NCBI GenBank assembly: GCA_943912855.1 | Contig: CALTVC010000011.1 | Location: forward strand, 87,780 to 151,779 | Reading direction: 5' to 3' | DNA length: 64,000 bases | DNA from: an uncultured Flavobacterium sp. | GTDB lineage: Bacteria > Bacteroidota > Bacteroidia > Flavobacteriales > Flavobacteriaceae | Part shown: piece after piece, positions 52,401-59,705 of the stretch | Numbering within the stretch: the first letter of the stretch is position 1 | Layout of the letters: each line of letters begins with the position of its first letter | Position numbers and translations under genes: made by a program | Notes under the pieces: model-generated | What the model was told of the DNA's origin: nothing | Seen by the model: only the letters and a program-made list of their open reading frames with translations | The model's database searches: none

Positions 52401-52587
52401 CGGTGTTTTCAATTTCACCCGGCGATGCACCAGGGTATACCGTACTGATGGTAATTACGTTCATTTCAAACTTAGGGATAAGCTCATAGCTCAGGCTACT
52501 GTAGCTATAAAGACCACCCAAAGTAAGTATGGTAAACAACACTATAATAAGCGTTGGCCGTTTTATGGATATTTCTGCTATTTTCAT
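49414..52587 (-). CDS. RND multidrug efflux permease (HAE1 family)
   Basis: 1057 residues, an AcrB-like inner-membrane proton antiporter that exports drugs or other hydrophobic compounds through the adaptor and TolC channel. Twelve helices and two large periplasmic loops can be read. The proton-relay Asp pair is in VVGILVDDAIVVLENIYRH (about residues 395-415). The N-terminus (KRPTLIIVLFTILTLGG) and PGASPGEIENTVTKKVEDA are family signatures. It ends the operon TetR, TolC-like, adaptor, permease. Confidence 0.95.
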   Translation of the reverse strand: MKIAEISIKRPTLIIVLFTILTLGGLYSYSSLSYELIPKFEMNVITISTVYPGASPGEIENTVTKKVEDAVSSLEMVKKVESKSYESLSVVMVTLQPEANADYSLNDAQRKINAIEKDLPEDADPPSLVKFSLSDLPVVTLGATSKLDEVTFYDLLDKKIEPILSRVNGVAQVTLVGGEEREIQVNLDEDKLKGFGLSIPQVQQVVLGSNLDFPTGSVKTRENSMLVRLAGKYRNVEEMRNLVISSKNGVQIRLGQVADVQDSQKEAEKIARVDGKSAIAIQITKQTDANAVQVSEDVRNIIKKIETDYAKEGLKLEVANDTSEFTLVAAEGVIHDLFLAVFLVAFVMLFFLHSLRNALIVMVSIPASLIATFIGISLMGYTLNLMSLLGLSLVVGILVDDAIVVLENIYRHMEMGKSRIRAAYDGTAEIGFTVAAITLVIVVVFLPIAMSTGLVSNIITQFCVVVVIATLLSLVSSFTLIPWLSSRFGKLEHITGKNLFGRIILGFEKGLDKFTHWVTDILTWALKNWKTKLASLGVAIGLFFASLVITGNYVGGEFFAKLDRGQFMVQIELPKDASLEQTNLMLIKAERFLQGKKEVKSLITTVGQTSEGMAGSQSTAYKGEITVTLVDEEHRTDNSFVYAAKTKLELQKVLVGAKIKTVPVSIMGGADEAPIALTVTGNDFESTYKWAEAAANELRKIPGASEVKLTSEAGSPEIDVKVDRDKMAALGLDLQTVGVTMQTAFNGNTDGKFRAGQYEYDINIRYGEYNRMNIDDVRNITFTNNAGQEVKLSQFSEISEGSGPSLLERRDKSTSVTVQGQTVGRPVGSVVADWTAVFEKMERPSGVSYVWGGDMENQSEGFGTLGVALLAAIILVYLVMVALYDSFVYPFVVLFAVPLSFIGALLALALTNNTLNIFTILGIIMLIGLVCKNAILIVDFTNHRKEQGESTYHALIQANHARLRPILMTTIAMVFGMIPIALAKGGAAQMNNGLAWVIIGGLISSLFLTLIIVPVVYSIFDGLIRRFSKKDKIDYAAEMVADYEHREISEDGFTAKH

Positions 52588-52622
52588 TTTTTCGCTTTTA
52601 TCCCCTTCGGGGGTTAGGGGGC
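52588..52622. repeat. GC-rich palindromic spacer between permease and adaptor
   Basis: CCCCTTCGGGGGTTAGGGGG lies just past the adaptor stop. CCCC-TTCG-GGGG is a stable hairpin with a UUCG loop. The GGGG-CCCC type matches the REP-like palindrome at 477-545. In this position it can act as an mRNA stability or attenuation point between the two cistrons. Confidence 0.5.
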
Positions 52623-53681
52623 TTACTTAATAACTTCTACTTTGCTGCCGTCGGCAAGGTTTATCTGTCCGCTGGTTACCACTACGTCGCCGGCATTAAG
52701 ACCCTTAAGTACCTCTACCGTTTCTCCGAAGATGCGTCCTGCAACCACTTTTGTAAAGGTTACAGTATCGCCTTTTACTACAAATACCTGGTTGTTACCC
52801 ACACCGCCCACAAACGCTGTACGAGGTATCGTAAGTACTTCGGGCTGCTTAGATGCCGTACCGAAGGTAACGCTACCATACATACCGGCTTTTAGTTCGC
52901 CATTAGGGTTATTGGCTATGGTAATCTCCACAGGGAAGTTAAGCGAAGCATCGCCTTTAGGTGCTATGAACGTAATTTTTCCGCTAAACTCCTTATCAGG
53001 ATATACACTGGCAGTTACTTTTACAGTGGTACCCAATTTAAGGGTGGCTACCTGGCTTTCCGGTACGTTTACCTTTAGTTTAAGCGAGCTAACGTCTACC
53101 AGTTCAAAAAGTGTTGTACCCGGAGATACCACGCTGCCCGGCTCTATGTTACGTGCATTAACAATACCGTTAATGCTACTCTTTACGCTGGTGTCACCCA
53201 GGTTAACACGGGTTTGGTCGTATTGAGCCTTAGCATTGGCAAGAGCCACTTTAGCGTTGTCTACCTGCTGTTTTGTAACACCACCGGTAGCAAATGCGCT
53301 TTCATAACGTTGCAGGTCGGCTTTAGCATTATCATAAGATGCCTTGGCGCTTTGCAGCTGTATGTTCAGTTGGTCACCTTTAATGGTAGCAAGCACCTGA
53401 CCTTTGCGCACGTGGTCGCCTTCATCTACCAGTACATTAACCACACGCCCACTGTTCTCTGCAGGGAAGTTAAGTTGCTGTGCAGCCTCAAAGTTACCGT
53501 TTGCCGTGTACGCTAAATCAGGCTGGCCAAGTTTAGCTGTAGCGGTACGTACTGCTACGCTACTGTTTTGCTGTGCCACTACTGCCGTTTCGGCTTCGTT
53601 CTTTTGTTTGTTTTTGTTTAGTATAAAATATCCACCACCTATTACGGCAGCTATTACTACTATGTATATTACTTTTTTCAT
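52623..53681 (-). CDS. RND efflux periplasmic adaptor
   Basis: 352 residues. An N-terminal membrane anchor (MKKVIYIVVIAAVIGGGYFIL) is followed by the hairpin/lipoyl layout of membrane-fusion proteins: NFEAAQQLNFPAENSGRVVNVLVDEGDHVRKGQVLATI, then the coiled-coil hairpin (residues ~105-150), then the second lipoyl half (SINGIVNARNIEPGSVVSPGTTLF) and the beta-barrel and membrane-proximal parts. It bridges the permease and the TolC-like channel. Confidence 0.93.
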   Translation of the reverse strand: MKKVIYIVVIAAVIGGGYFILNKNKQKNEAETAVVAQQNSSVAVRTATAKLGQPDLAYTANGNFEAAQQLNFPAENSGRVVNVLVDEGDHVRKGQVLATIKGDQLNIQLQSAKASYDNAKADLQRYESAFATGGVTKQQVDNAKVALANAKAQYDQTRVNLGDTSVKSSINGIVNARNIEPGSVVSPGTTLFELVDVSSLKLKVNVPESQVATLKLGTTVKVTASVYPDKEFSGKITFIAPKGDASLNFPVEITIANNPNGELKAGMYGSVTFGTASKQPEVLTIPRTAFVGGVGNNQVFVVKGDTVTFTKVVAGRIFGETVEVLKGLNAGDVVVTSGQINLADGSKVEVIK

Positions 53682-53687
53682 TGCTAG

Positions 53688-55055
53688 TTAATTTTTAAGG
53701 GTTTCAAGTTCGCCTTTTGCTTTAATCAGCTGCACTTCGGCAAGCTTATAATCCAGTAGGGCAGACGTGTAGTTGTTTTGTGCTTCTATGTATGAGTTTT
53801 CAGAATCCAGCAGGTCGGTGAGTGTGGCGAGCCCCTGTTTGTAATTGTTCTGGGTGTTTTCTAAAACTTCTTTGGCCAGCTTGGCATTTTCCTTTTGCAG
53901 GTCTATGGTGCTAAGGCTGTTTTCTATCTGCACTTTGGCATTTTGGTAGGCAAGGTCAAGATTAAGTTTAGTGTCTTTCATGTCCTGTTCCGTTTTCCTA
54001 AGTTCTACATCTGCCTGCCTTACTTTGGCACGGGTACTGAAACCTGTGAAAATAGGTACGTGCAGACTTAGGCCTATGGTGCTGTAATCGCTCCAGTACA
54101 CCTGGTCTGCCGGTTTTTTAAACCAAGGCATTTCAGGTCCCTGTCCTATGTAGTTATAGCTTGCCGTAGCCGAAAGCGTAGGATAATATGCTGCCTGTTG
54201 TGCTTTCTTATTATAATAGTACAGTTGTTTTTGCTTTTCAAGCAATTGGTACTCGGTACGGTTAGTAACGTCCGGGCTTGCTTCAAGTGCCAAAGGTTTT
54301 ACCTGCATGTCACTCTCCGGAAGCGTAATCGGTGTGTTTATAGCCATACCCATGTAGAACTTAAGGGTGTTTTCCTGAAGCTCTACCGCATTCTTAACCT
54401 GTGTACGTTGCGTTTCTATGTTGCGAAGGTTCACGTTCATACGGTCAAGGTCTATTTTGCGGGCAAGCCCTGCATCAAACTGACCTTTAATAATGTTGCG
54501 TGTCTTTTCGGTATTGGCATAGGTTTCGTTCAGTACGCTAAGCTTTTGGCGTTGTACATAAACCTGGTAGTAATTGTTAGCTACGCGTTCTATAACCTGC
54601 TGCTCAGTAAGCTGGGCGTTTACCTGGTAAAACTCACGGGTGCTTTTAGCAGCTTTAAGTCCGGTAAATACACTTTGGTCAAAGATTTTCTGTGTAAGGC
54701 TAAGCCCTGCGGTAGAATTCCATTTCTGACCCAGTGGAGCCAGTATTACAGTGCCCGGAGCCCCGAAGAAATCGCCGGGAAGCGCGTTTAGCTGAAGGAT
54801 AGGGTTATACGTAAGGCTTCCGTTTGCCGAAATATTAGGTAGCGCCTGCGCACGTACCTCTTGTATTTTGTACTCGCTGTTCTCCACATCAAGCTTAGCC
54901 TTGGCGGCATCGGCCTTGTTCTGAAGGGCGTAGTTAATGGCGTCCTTCAGCGTTAAGGTTTGCGCCGCAGGTTTCGTCTGCGCTCGCAGCCCCATAACTG
55001 CCGGGAGTACCATTAAAAGGGCAAGTAGCCCCTTACGGGTGATTAAACTGTTCAT
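53688..55055 (-). CDS. TolC-family outer-membrane efflux protein
   Basis: 455 residues with a signal peptide (cleavage near GLRAQ). Two internally repeated OEP domains can be seen: LTLKDAINYALQNKADAAKAKLDVENSEYKIQEVRAQ at residues 35-72, and LNLDLAYQNAKVQIENSLSTIDLQKENAKLAKEVLENTQNNYKQGLATLTDLLDSE in the second half. It forms the trimeric exit duct. Its start overlaps the stop of the TetR gene by 4 bases. Confidence 0.93.
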   Translation of the reverse strand: MNSLITRKGLLALLMVLPAVMGLRAQTKPAAQTLTLKDAINYALQNKADAAKAKLDVENSEYKIQEVRAQALPNISANGSLTYNPILQLNALPGDFFGAPGTVILAPLGQKWNSTAGLSLTQKIFDQSVFTGLKAAKSTREFYQVNAQLTEQQVIERVANNYYQVYVQRQKLSVLNETYANTEKTRNIIKGQFDAGLARKIDLDRMNVNLRNIETQRTQVKNAVELQENTLKFYMGMAINTPITLPESDMQVKPLALEASPDVTNRTEYQLLEKQKQLYYYNKKAQQAAYYPTLSATASYNYIGQGPEMPWFKKPADQVYWSDYSTIGLSLHVPIFTGFSTRAKVRQADVELRKTEQDMKDTKLNLDLAYQNAKVQIENSLSTIDLQKENAKLAKEVLENTQNNYKQGLATLTDLLDSENSYIEAQNNYTSALLDYKLAEVQLIKAKGELETLKN

Positions 55056-55717
55056 TTTTTGTTGATATTTAGATTAAAAGGGTTTTCAAAAACTTCTTGT
55101 TCTTCGTTGTGGATAAACAGCATATCCAGTATTATCTGTTTGCGTTCTTCAAGCAGGCGTTGGTACGCTTCATCGCCAAATCCCATGGTTTCCTGAAGCA
55201 ATGGCCTCATGGAAATAGGGAAGGAGCATAAGGATATAAAGTTTAGCAGAAACTGCTCCGGCCTCATTTTCCTGATGTTGCCTTTGTCCATCTCCAGGGC
55301 TATTTCCAGGTAAAACTTATCCAGCATACGGTTCATGCTCTCGGTATCCTTAAATACGCAACCCTGGTTCATTTGGGTTACCATATATATGTCCAGATAC
55401 GGGTATTGCTTGCTTTGCTCTAAAAACATATCCAGGTGCTGGCTTATTTTTTCGCGTAACGGCAGGTTAGAGAACACAATTATCTCGGTACGTTGCTGTT
55501 CTTTTTGCTGTGCTTCGTCAAACACGGTGTTAAACAGGTTATCGCGCGAGCGGAAATAATAGTTTATAAGCGTACGGTTTACCCCTGCGGCATCGGCTAT
55601 TTCCTGTGTGGTGGCGTTAAAACGGCCTTCACCAAAGAAAAGCTTCATGGCGGTGTCTTTAATCAGCTGCTCTGTATCAATTGCAGTTATCGTTTCTTCG
55701 TTTTTTTTAGCTGACAT
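55052..55717 (-). CDS. TetR-family regulator heading the efflux operon
   Basis: 221 residues. The N-terminal helix-turn-helix (ATTQEIADAAGVNRTLINYYFRSRDNLFN, residues ~38-66) is a standard TetR reader domain, and the ligand domain is helical without recognised specificity. It is the first gene of the operon and overlaps the TolC gene by 4 bases (ATGA). This makes it the likely local repressor that senses an efflux substrate. A dyad over its promoter (55737-55752) is a candidate operator. Confidence 0.9.
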   Translation of the reverse strand: MSAKKNEETITAIDTEQLIKDTAMKLFFGEGRFNATTQEIADAAGVNRTLINYYFRSRDNLFNTVFDEAQQKEQQRTEIIVFSNLPLREKISQHLDMFLEQSKQYPYLDIYMVTQMNQGCVFKDTESMNRMLDKFYLEIALEMDKGNIRKMRPEQFLLNFISLCSFPISMRPLLQETMGFGDEAYQRLLEERKQIILDMLFIHNEEQEVFENPFNLNINKK

Positions 55718-55736
55718 TTTAGTTTAACTTTTTTGT

Positions 55737-55762
55737 TTGACATTTTTGTCAATGCAAATTTA
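55737..55762 (-). promoter_or_regulatory. Operator-like palindrome and -7 box of the efflux operon
   Basis: TTGACA-TTTT-TGTCAA (55737-55752), a perfect 6-base dyad, sits at the predicted transcription start, just downstream of a minus-strand TAAATTTG -7 box (55755-55762). GTTTGACATTTTTGT at 55735-55749 recurs in inverted orientation at 56480-56494 in front of the second TetR gene. Confidence 0.55.
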
Positions 55763-55805
55763 TGGGATTCCCTGATGTATCGGATGTTAATTTTTGTTAA
55801 GAAAT

Positions 55806-56408
55806 TTAGTCGTTTTCTTTAAGGTGTTTTTCCAGTAGTGTTAATCCTTTTGGAGTGCATATAGCACGCAAGTGATACTCCAGATACATATTTGTAACCG
55901 TGTGGATATTAAATTGGGTTTCAGGAAATAGGTCCGTGTCCTTAGTGCCGGTTACTCCTGCAAAATAAATACGGGTTACAAACTCCAGATTAATTTCAGC
56001 CCTGTACAGTCCTAATGCTATACCACGGTTCAGGTTGTCTAAAACACTGTGGTACATTTTGTCAAACTGGTCGCGTTTGAGTTTTTGGGCTATCTCCGGG
56101 AAGAATTTAGTGAGCTGGTATATAGGTAATTGAAATTTTCCTTCGAGTGATTTTCTTAAGTAACGGCGTATGGCAAACATTTCTTCCATAGGGTCCATTT
56201 GTCCCTGGCTCAGGAGGTCTATGTCGCATTTTATTTCCTCCATTATCTTTTTAGCAACCGCCTCTATGAGTTCGTTCCTGTTAGCAAAATGCTGGTAAAT
56301 GGTCTTTTTGCTGATGCTCATTTCCTGGGCGATGTCGTCTAGCGTCACGCCTTTGAAACCTAACTTCAGGTACATTTCCATTGCTTTATCCAGTATCGTA
56401 TCTTTCAT
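55806..56408 (-). CDS. TetR-family regulator (second)
   Basis: 200 residues from ATG 56408 (MKDTILDKAMEMYLKLGFKG); the upstream ATG at 56432 lies at the transcription start. Helix-turn-helix: VTLDDIAQEMSISKKTIYQHFANRNEL. The C-terminal part is helical with no recognised ligand motif. It is preceded by a 10-base perfect palindrome over its own promoter and shares a 15-base motif with the efflux-operon control region, so it may act on both. It is separated from the efflux operon by 88 bases. Confidence 0.9.
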   Translation of the reverse strand: MKDTILDKAMEMYLKLGFKGVTLDDIAQEMSISKKTIYQHFANRNELIEAVAKKIMEEIKCDIDLLSQGQMDPMEEMFAIRRYLRKSLEGKFQLPIYQLTKFFPEIAQKLKRDQFDKMYHSVLDNLNRGIALGLYRAEINLEFVTRIYFAGVTGTKDTDLFPETQFNIHTVTNMYLEYHLRAICTPKGLTLLEKHLKEND

Positions 56409-56429
56409 TGCGAGAACAATTTTATGGTG

Positions 56430-56470
56430 CAAATATATAAAGGAAACTTTTAAAACAAAAAAAAGTTTCC
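56430..56470 (-). promoter_or_regulatory. Autoregulated promoter and operator of the second TetR gene
   Basis: On the minus strand TTG (56456-56458), an 18-base spacer and TATATTTG (56430-56437) form the promoter. GGAAACTTTT (56442-56451) and AAAAGTTTCC (56461-56470) are perfect 10-base inverted arms with a 9-base centre that covers the -33. Binding here would block RNA polymerase, the standard TetR autoregulation plan. Confidence 0.7.
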
Positions 56471-56479
56471 AAAGTTTTT

Positions 56480-56494
56480 ACAAAAATGTCAAAC
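56480..56494 (-). promoter_or_regulatory. Second copy of the GTTTGACATTTTTGT motif
   Basis: Read on the minus strand, this is identical over 15 bases to 55735-55749 at the efflux-operon promoter. The palindrome is incomplete here (TGTAAA instead of TGTCAA). It lies ten bases upstream of the TetR operator. Confidence 0.45.
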
Positions 56495-56597
56495 TAAATC
56501 GGTTGAGTGTGTTTGTAGGTGTGAATTGCAAGAATGAAATTTTTGTATCAAGGTGTAGATGTCATCTGAGGTGCATATTAGTATTAACTTTTAAAGT

Positions 56598-56787
56598 TGT
56601 AACCCAAAGATTCCCAAAGGAAGCCCGGAGATGCACAAAGAAAAAGAGATTATACCTTTGGTATAAGACCACAAAGTATGTCGGGTAATTACGTACAGCT
56701 TTGTGGTCTTGCGCTTTAAACGCAGCATTCGTTTGTTTCTTAAACTCTGAGAATCTTTGGGCTTCCTTTGGGAATCTTTGGGTTACA
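56598..56787. mobile_element. Miniature inverted-repeat element, about 190 bases
   Basis: Perfect 29-base inverted arms at 56598-56626 and 56759-56787 enclose 132 bases. Inside, AAGACCACAAAG (56665-56676) pairs with CTTTGTGGTCTT (56699-56710), and TATACC-TTT-GGTATA (56651-56665) forms a further hairpin. The nested palindromes and absence of an open frame look like a MITE or a folded extragenic element. No flanking target duplication was clear. Confidence 0.6.
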
Positions 56788-56914
56788 AAAGGAATATCTG
56801 TGTCCATACAATGAGCCTCGTTAGTGGAAAAACATAATAAGCAATTCGTGGCTAAAAAAATCTACTTTGCATAACATATAATAAAGGAGTACTTTTATCC
56901 AAAATATTTTTTTA

Positions 56915-57889
56915 ATGCACCAGATATCATATTACCAGGAAGTGGTAGCCGATTATTTTGAAAACACCATATTGCAAAAAGAACCAAAAAACCTGTATGA
57001 TCCTGTAAACTATATATTGTCGCTTGGCGGCAAACGCATACGTCCTGTGCTTACGCTTATGACGGCTGAGGTGTTTAACGCCGATTGCCGTAAAGCATTG
57101 CCTGCTGCCGTTGCGGTAGAGATTTTTCATAATTTCAGCCTGGTGCATGACGATATTATGGACGACGCGCCCCTGCGCCGTGGCAACCAAACGGTGCACG
57201 AAAAGTGGGATACCAATACCGCGATTCTTAGCGGAGATGCCATGCTGATACTGGCGTACCAGTATTTTGAGCAGTATGAGCCGGCTACGTTTCAGGCATT
57301 GGCTAAGTTGTTTAGTAAAACCGCGCTTGAGGTGTGCGAAGGGCAGCAATGGGATGTGGATTTTGAAACCCGCAACGATGTTACCGAGCCGGAATACCTT
57401 AAAATGATAGAGTACAAAACCGCTGTGTTGGTAGGTGCTGCCATGAAAATGGGTGGCATAGTTGCCAAAACCTCAGAGGAGAATTGTAATCTTATATATG
57501 ACTTTGGCCGATACCTGGGCATTGCGTTTCAGTTGCAGGACGATTACCTTGATGCCTTTGGTGATCCGCTTACCTTTGGTAAACAGGTGGGGGGAGATAT
57601 CATAGAAAACAAGAAGACCTATCTTTATCTTAAAGCATTGAAACAGGCTGATGCTACAGACCGTGAGCGCCTGTTGCAATGGTTTGTTGTGCAGCCCGAA
57701 AATCCGGATGAAAAAATAGAGGATGTAAAAAATATCTTCATTGCCAGCCGTGCCGATGCCACAACTAAAGAAGCAATAGAGGAGTATACGCTAAAGGCAT
57801 TCGATACCCTTGACAAAATGGATATTGGAACGGATAAGAAAGAAATACTGCGTGCCTTCGGACAAAACCTTATGAAACGTACCGTATAA
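56915..57889 (+). CDS. Polyprenyl synthetase (trans-prenyltransferase)
   Basis: 324 residues. Joins isopentenyl diphosphate units to make linear prenyl diphosphates. The first Asp-rich motif is in VHDDIMDDAPLRRG (about residue 78) and the second in QLQDDYLDAFGD (about 208). GGKRIRPVLT near residue 35 and TGxxF-type regions are present. Phe at the fifth position before the first DDxxD hints at a shorter chain product, but that is weak. The product may be the quinone side chain or an undecaprenyl precursor. Its stop overlaps the next gene by one base. Confidence 0.92.
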   Translation: MHQISYYQEVVADYFENTILQKEPKNLYDPVNYILSLGGKRIRPVLTLMTAEVFNADCRKALPAAVAVEIFHNFSLVHDDIMDDAPLRRGNQTVHEKWDTNTAILSGDAMLILAYQYFEQYEPATFQALAKLFSKTALEVCEGQQWDVDFETRNDVTEPEYLKMIEYKTAVLVGAAMKMGGIVAKTSEENCNLIYDFGRYLGIAFQLQDDYLDAFGDPLTFGKQVGGDIIENKKTYLYLKALKQADATDRERLLQWFVVQPENPDEKIEDVKNIFIASRADATTKEAIEEYTLKAFDTLDKMDIGTDKKEILRAFGQNLMKRTV

Positions 57890-58242
57890 TGACCTACGTA
57901 CCACCAGCCACCACCGACCTCCTGCTGAGCCAGGCGCAAAAAGAACAGCTGTATGCCAAACTGGTAGAGCAGTTGAATAAGGATTTTGCGCTTGCCAATG
58001 AGCCTACTGAGTACACCGAGGGGACTTCGCCATTTGAGTTGAAAATGGCAGTGCAGGACAAGATTTTCAGGTTGATACACCACAAGTTTGCCGAATACCT
58101 TAACCTGCTCTATATTATAGACGTACCTGAAAAAGATGTAAAAGCCCTTAACGGTGGCGACATCGCCGAACTTGCCGAACAAATCACTTTTCTTATTCTG
58201 AAAAGAGAATGGCAAAAGGTGTGGTTCAGGAACCGGTATTAA
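57889..58242 (+). CDS. Conserved small protein linked to polyprenyl synthetase
   Basis: 117 residues, not recognised. Highly charged and helical with no signal peptide or membrane segment. The centre (KMAVQDKIFRLIHHKFAEYLNLLYIIDVPEKDV) looks like an amphipathic helix pair. It starts inside the polyprenyl synthetase stop (TAATG), so the two are translationally coupled. I expect a partner or stabilising role for that enzyme, but that rests on position alone. Confidence 0.7.
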   Translation: MTYVPPATTDLLLSQAQKEQLYAKLVEQLNKDFALANEPTEYTEGTSPFELKMAVQDKIFRLIHHKFAEYLNLLYIIDVPEKDVKALNGGDIAELAEQITFLILKREWQKVWFRNRY

Positions 58243-58314
58243 GGTTATTCGGTGATGCGGTAATTTGGTTATTCGATGGCTGTGGATTCGTGGATTTGTT
58301 TATTTGTTAATTCG
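58243..58314 (+). repeat. Dispersed intergenic repeat, copy C
   Basis: Begins right after the stop codon and contains the 19-base core GGTTATTCGGTGATGCGGT, then GGTTATTCGA, GTGGATTCGTGGATT and TTGTTAATTCG. It is the longest copy of the family. It is followed by GTCTTTGTGGTCT and a hairpin CATTGCT...AGCAAT at 58336-58361. Confidence 0.65.
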
Positions 58315-58335
58315 TTTGGTCTTTGTGGTCTGTCA

Positions 58336-58361
58336 TTGCTAGGAGGCACGACGAAGCAATC
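58336..58361. repeat. Short hairpin repeat ATTGCT...AGCAAT
   Basis: CATTGCT-AGGAGGCACGACGA-AGCAAT forms a 6-base stem. The CATTGC(T)AGG...GAAGCAATCT wording resembles a common Bacteroidota extragenic repeat. It lies downstream of a + strand gene and of a minus-strand gene's stop. Confidence 0.45.
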
Positions 58362-58367
58362 TAAATT

Positions 58368-58961
58368 TTAACCAGGTATTTTCTTTATTACTGCCTTTTT
58401 TAAATTTCTTTCATAGATCTCTCCTTTGTTTGTGCGCCATTGGCGAACTAGTTTGTAGGGTAAACTGTCACGAAATACGTATGTCGCTCCTTTTATCCTT
58501 TCGTCAGTATGAATAAGCCCCGCGCCAAATCCGATACTGTCACCTGTAATAAGTCCATTGGCTAATTTCAACATGGTTGAGTCAATCATGTTTCTGTTTT
58601 TTAGGAAGTCAAAAATTTTCCTGTTAGGGTTAGATGTATTCTTTCCATTGATGAAAAAGCATTTTGATTTGTATAAAATGTAGTCGTCAGGGTAATAACC
58701 ATCGCCTTCGGAGCCTAAAATCACTTTGTTTATTTCCGGGCTAATTCTGTACATTATCAGGTTGTTTTGCTGTAGATTATAATGTGAGATCCAAAAATAA
58801 TCGTATTTGTTTATATCGCTTTTGTAATTAGAATAATAGTTCTTTATAAGTAATTCTGGTATTTTTTCTTCCGAGGATATTTCTTCGTTGCGTAGTGAGT
58901 TGCACGATAGAAGTACAAAAACTAACGATAGGTACAGTATTATAACTTTGAGTTTTTTCAT
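58368..58961 (-). CDS. Hypothetical lipoprotein
   Basis: 197 residues from ATG 58961 (MKKLKVIILYLSLVFVLLSC), with a lipobox at VLLSC (Cys20). The longer start at 58973 adds only MKRF. The mature protein is polar, AT-rich in codon use compared with its neighbours, and has no motif I recognise. It is tucked between two repeat elements and faces minus, so it may be a later arrival. Confidence 0.6.
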   Translation of the reverse strand: MKKLKVIILYLSLVFVLLSCNSLRNEEISSEEKIPELLIKNYYSNYKSDINKYDYFWISHYNLQQNNLIMYRISPEINKVILGSEGDGYYPDDYILYKSKCFFINGKNTSNPNRKIFDFLKNRNMIDSTMLKLANGLITGDSIGFGAGLIHTDERIKGATYVFRDSLPYKLVRQWRTNKGEIYERNLKKAVIKKIPG

Positions 58962-58983
58962 GAAGCGTTTCAAAACGAATTAA

Positions 58984-59033
58984 CGTATCCATAACCTCCG
59001 AATAACCGCATTACCGCATCAACGAATAACCCC
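58984..59033 (-). repeat. Dispersed intergenic repeat, copy D
   Basis: On the minus strand it reads GGTTATTCGTTGATGCGGT, then AATGCGGTTATTCGGAGG and TTATGGATACG. It lies just past the stop of the outer-membrane gene (59036), in the same orientation to the upstream gene as copies B and C. Confidence 0.6.
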
Positions 59034-59035
59034 TA

Positions 59036-59590
59036 TTAAAAATACACTCTTATAAATGGCATTAAGGCATCGCCATAAATGTAGTCGTTCTTGTTGTATA
59101 GTACATTATAACGGAGTCCTATGGTTGCATTCCCTATGTTGTAGCCTGCACCTATAAACAGTGCGGTGTTCCAGAAATCGCGGGAGGTATTGTAGGTATT
59201 TATGCCTGGAGGGTAAATACCGCGGTCGTTAATGTCAAATGTTTGGTTAATGCGCAGCTGTTGCAGTTCGGTAGAAATCTGTATAGCAGGGATGGGATTT
59301 ATGAGTGCAACTATAGATCCGCCGTAGAGTGTATTTTTGTACCAGTCGCGCTGGTAAGTGTAACTGAATTGTAATGAGGGGCCTACAGCAAGATAATCGT
59401 TAACACGGTAAATGGCGCCCGGCGATACATTTACATCGGTGTAGCCACTGCCAAAACCTACTCCTAATCCGCCTCCAAATTGTACTTTGTCCCAAAAAGC
59501 ATTGTCCTGTGCATTGGCAGTCCCAAAAAACAAACAGAATGTGATGGCAGTTGTTAATTTTGTTAAAAAAATGATAAAGCAATTACGCAT
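59036..59590 (-). CDS. Outer-membrane beta-barrel protein next to sucA
   Basis: 184 residues with a signal peptide (TANAQ near residue 27) and Gly/aromatic strands (VQFGGGLGVGFGSGY, YLAVGPSLQFSYTYQ) ending in MPFIRVYF, a terminal Phe. The gene is divergent from sucA. Proteins in this position are often named alpha-ketoglutarate decarboxylase in Flavobacterium genomes. I see no enzyme motif, so I read that name as a label carried over from the neighbour. Confidence 0.8.
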   Translation of the reverse strand: MRNCFIIFLTKLTTAITFCLFFGTANAQDNAFWDKVQFGGGLGVGFGSGYTDVNVSPGAIYRVNDYLAVGPSLQFSYTYQRDWYKNTLYGGSIVALINPIPAIQISTELQQLRINQTFDINDRGIYPPGINTYNTSRDFWNTALFIGAGYNIGNATIGLRYNVLYNKNDYIYGDALMPFIRVYF

Positions 59591-59635
59591 TTCGGGGGTA
59601 GTATATAGTTACTGACCATAAATATATAAAAATCG

Positions 59636-59666
59636 TTGAAAGATTATTAGAAATAATGTACTTTTG
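59636..59666 (+). promoter_or_regulatory. Promoter of sucA
   Basis: TTG (59636-59638), a 20-base spacer and TACTTTTG (59659-59666) match the consensus. Transcription would start near 59671. The in-frame ATG at 59664 lies inside the -7 box. Confidence 0.75.
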
Positions 59667-59705
59667 CGTAAATTTTTTATAACCCACCGTCACAAAGACA
59701 TAAGT

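Noticed and set aside
59036..59590. Alpha-ketoglutarate decarboxylase as product name
   Set aside because: The sequence is a signal peptide plus beta-barrel strands and has no thiamine or other enzyme motif. The name seems to come from the sucA neighbour.
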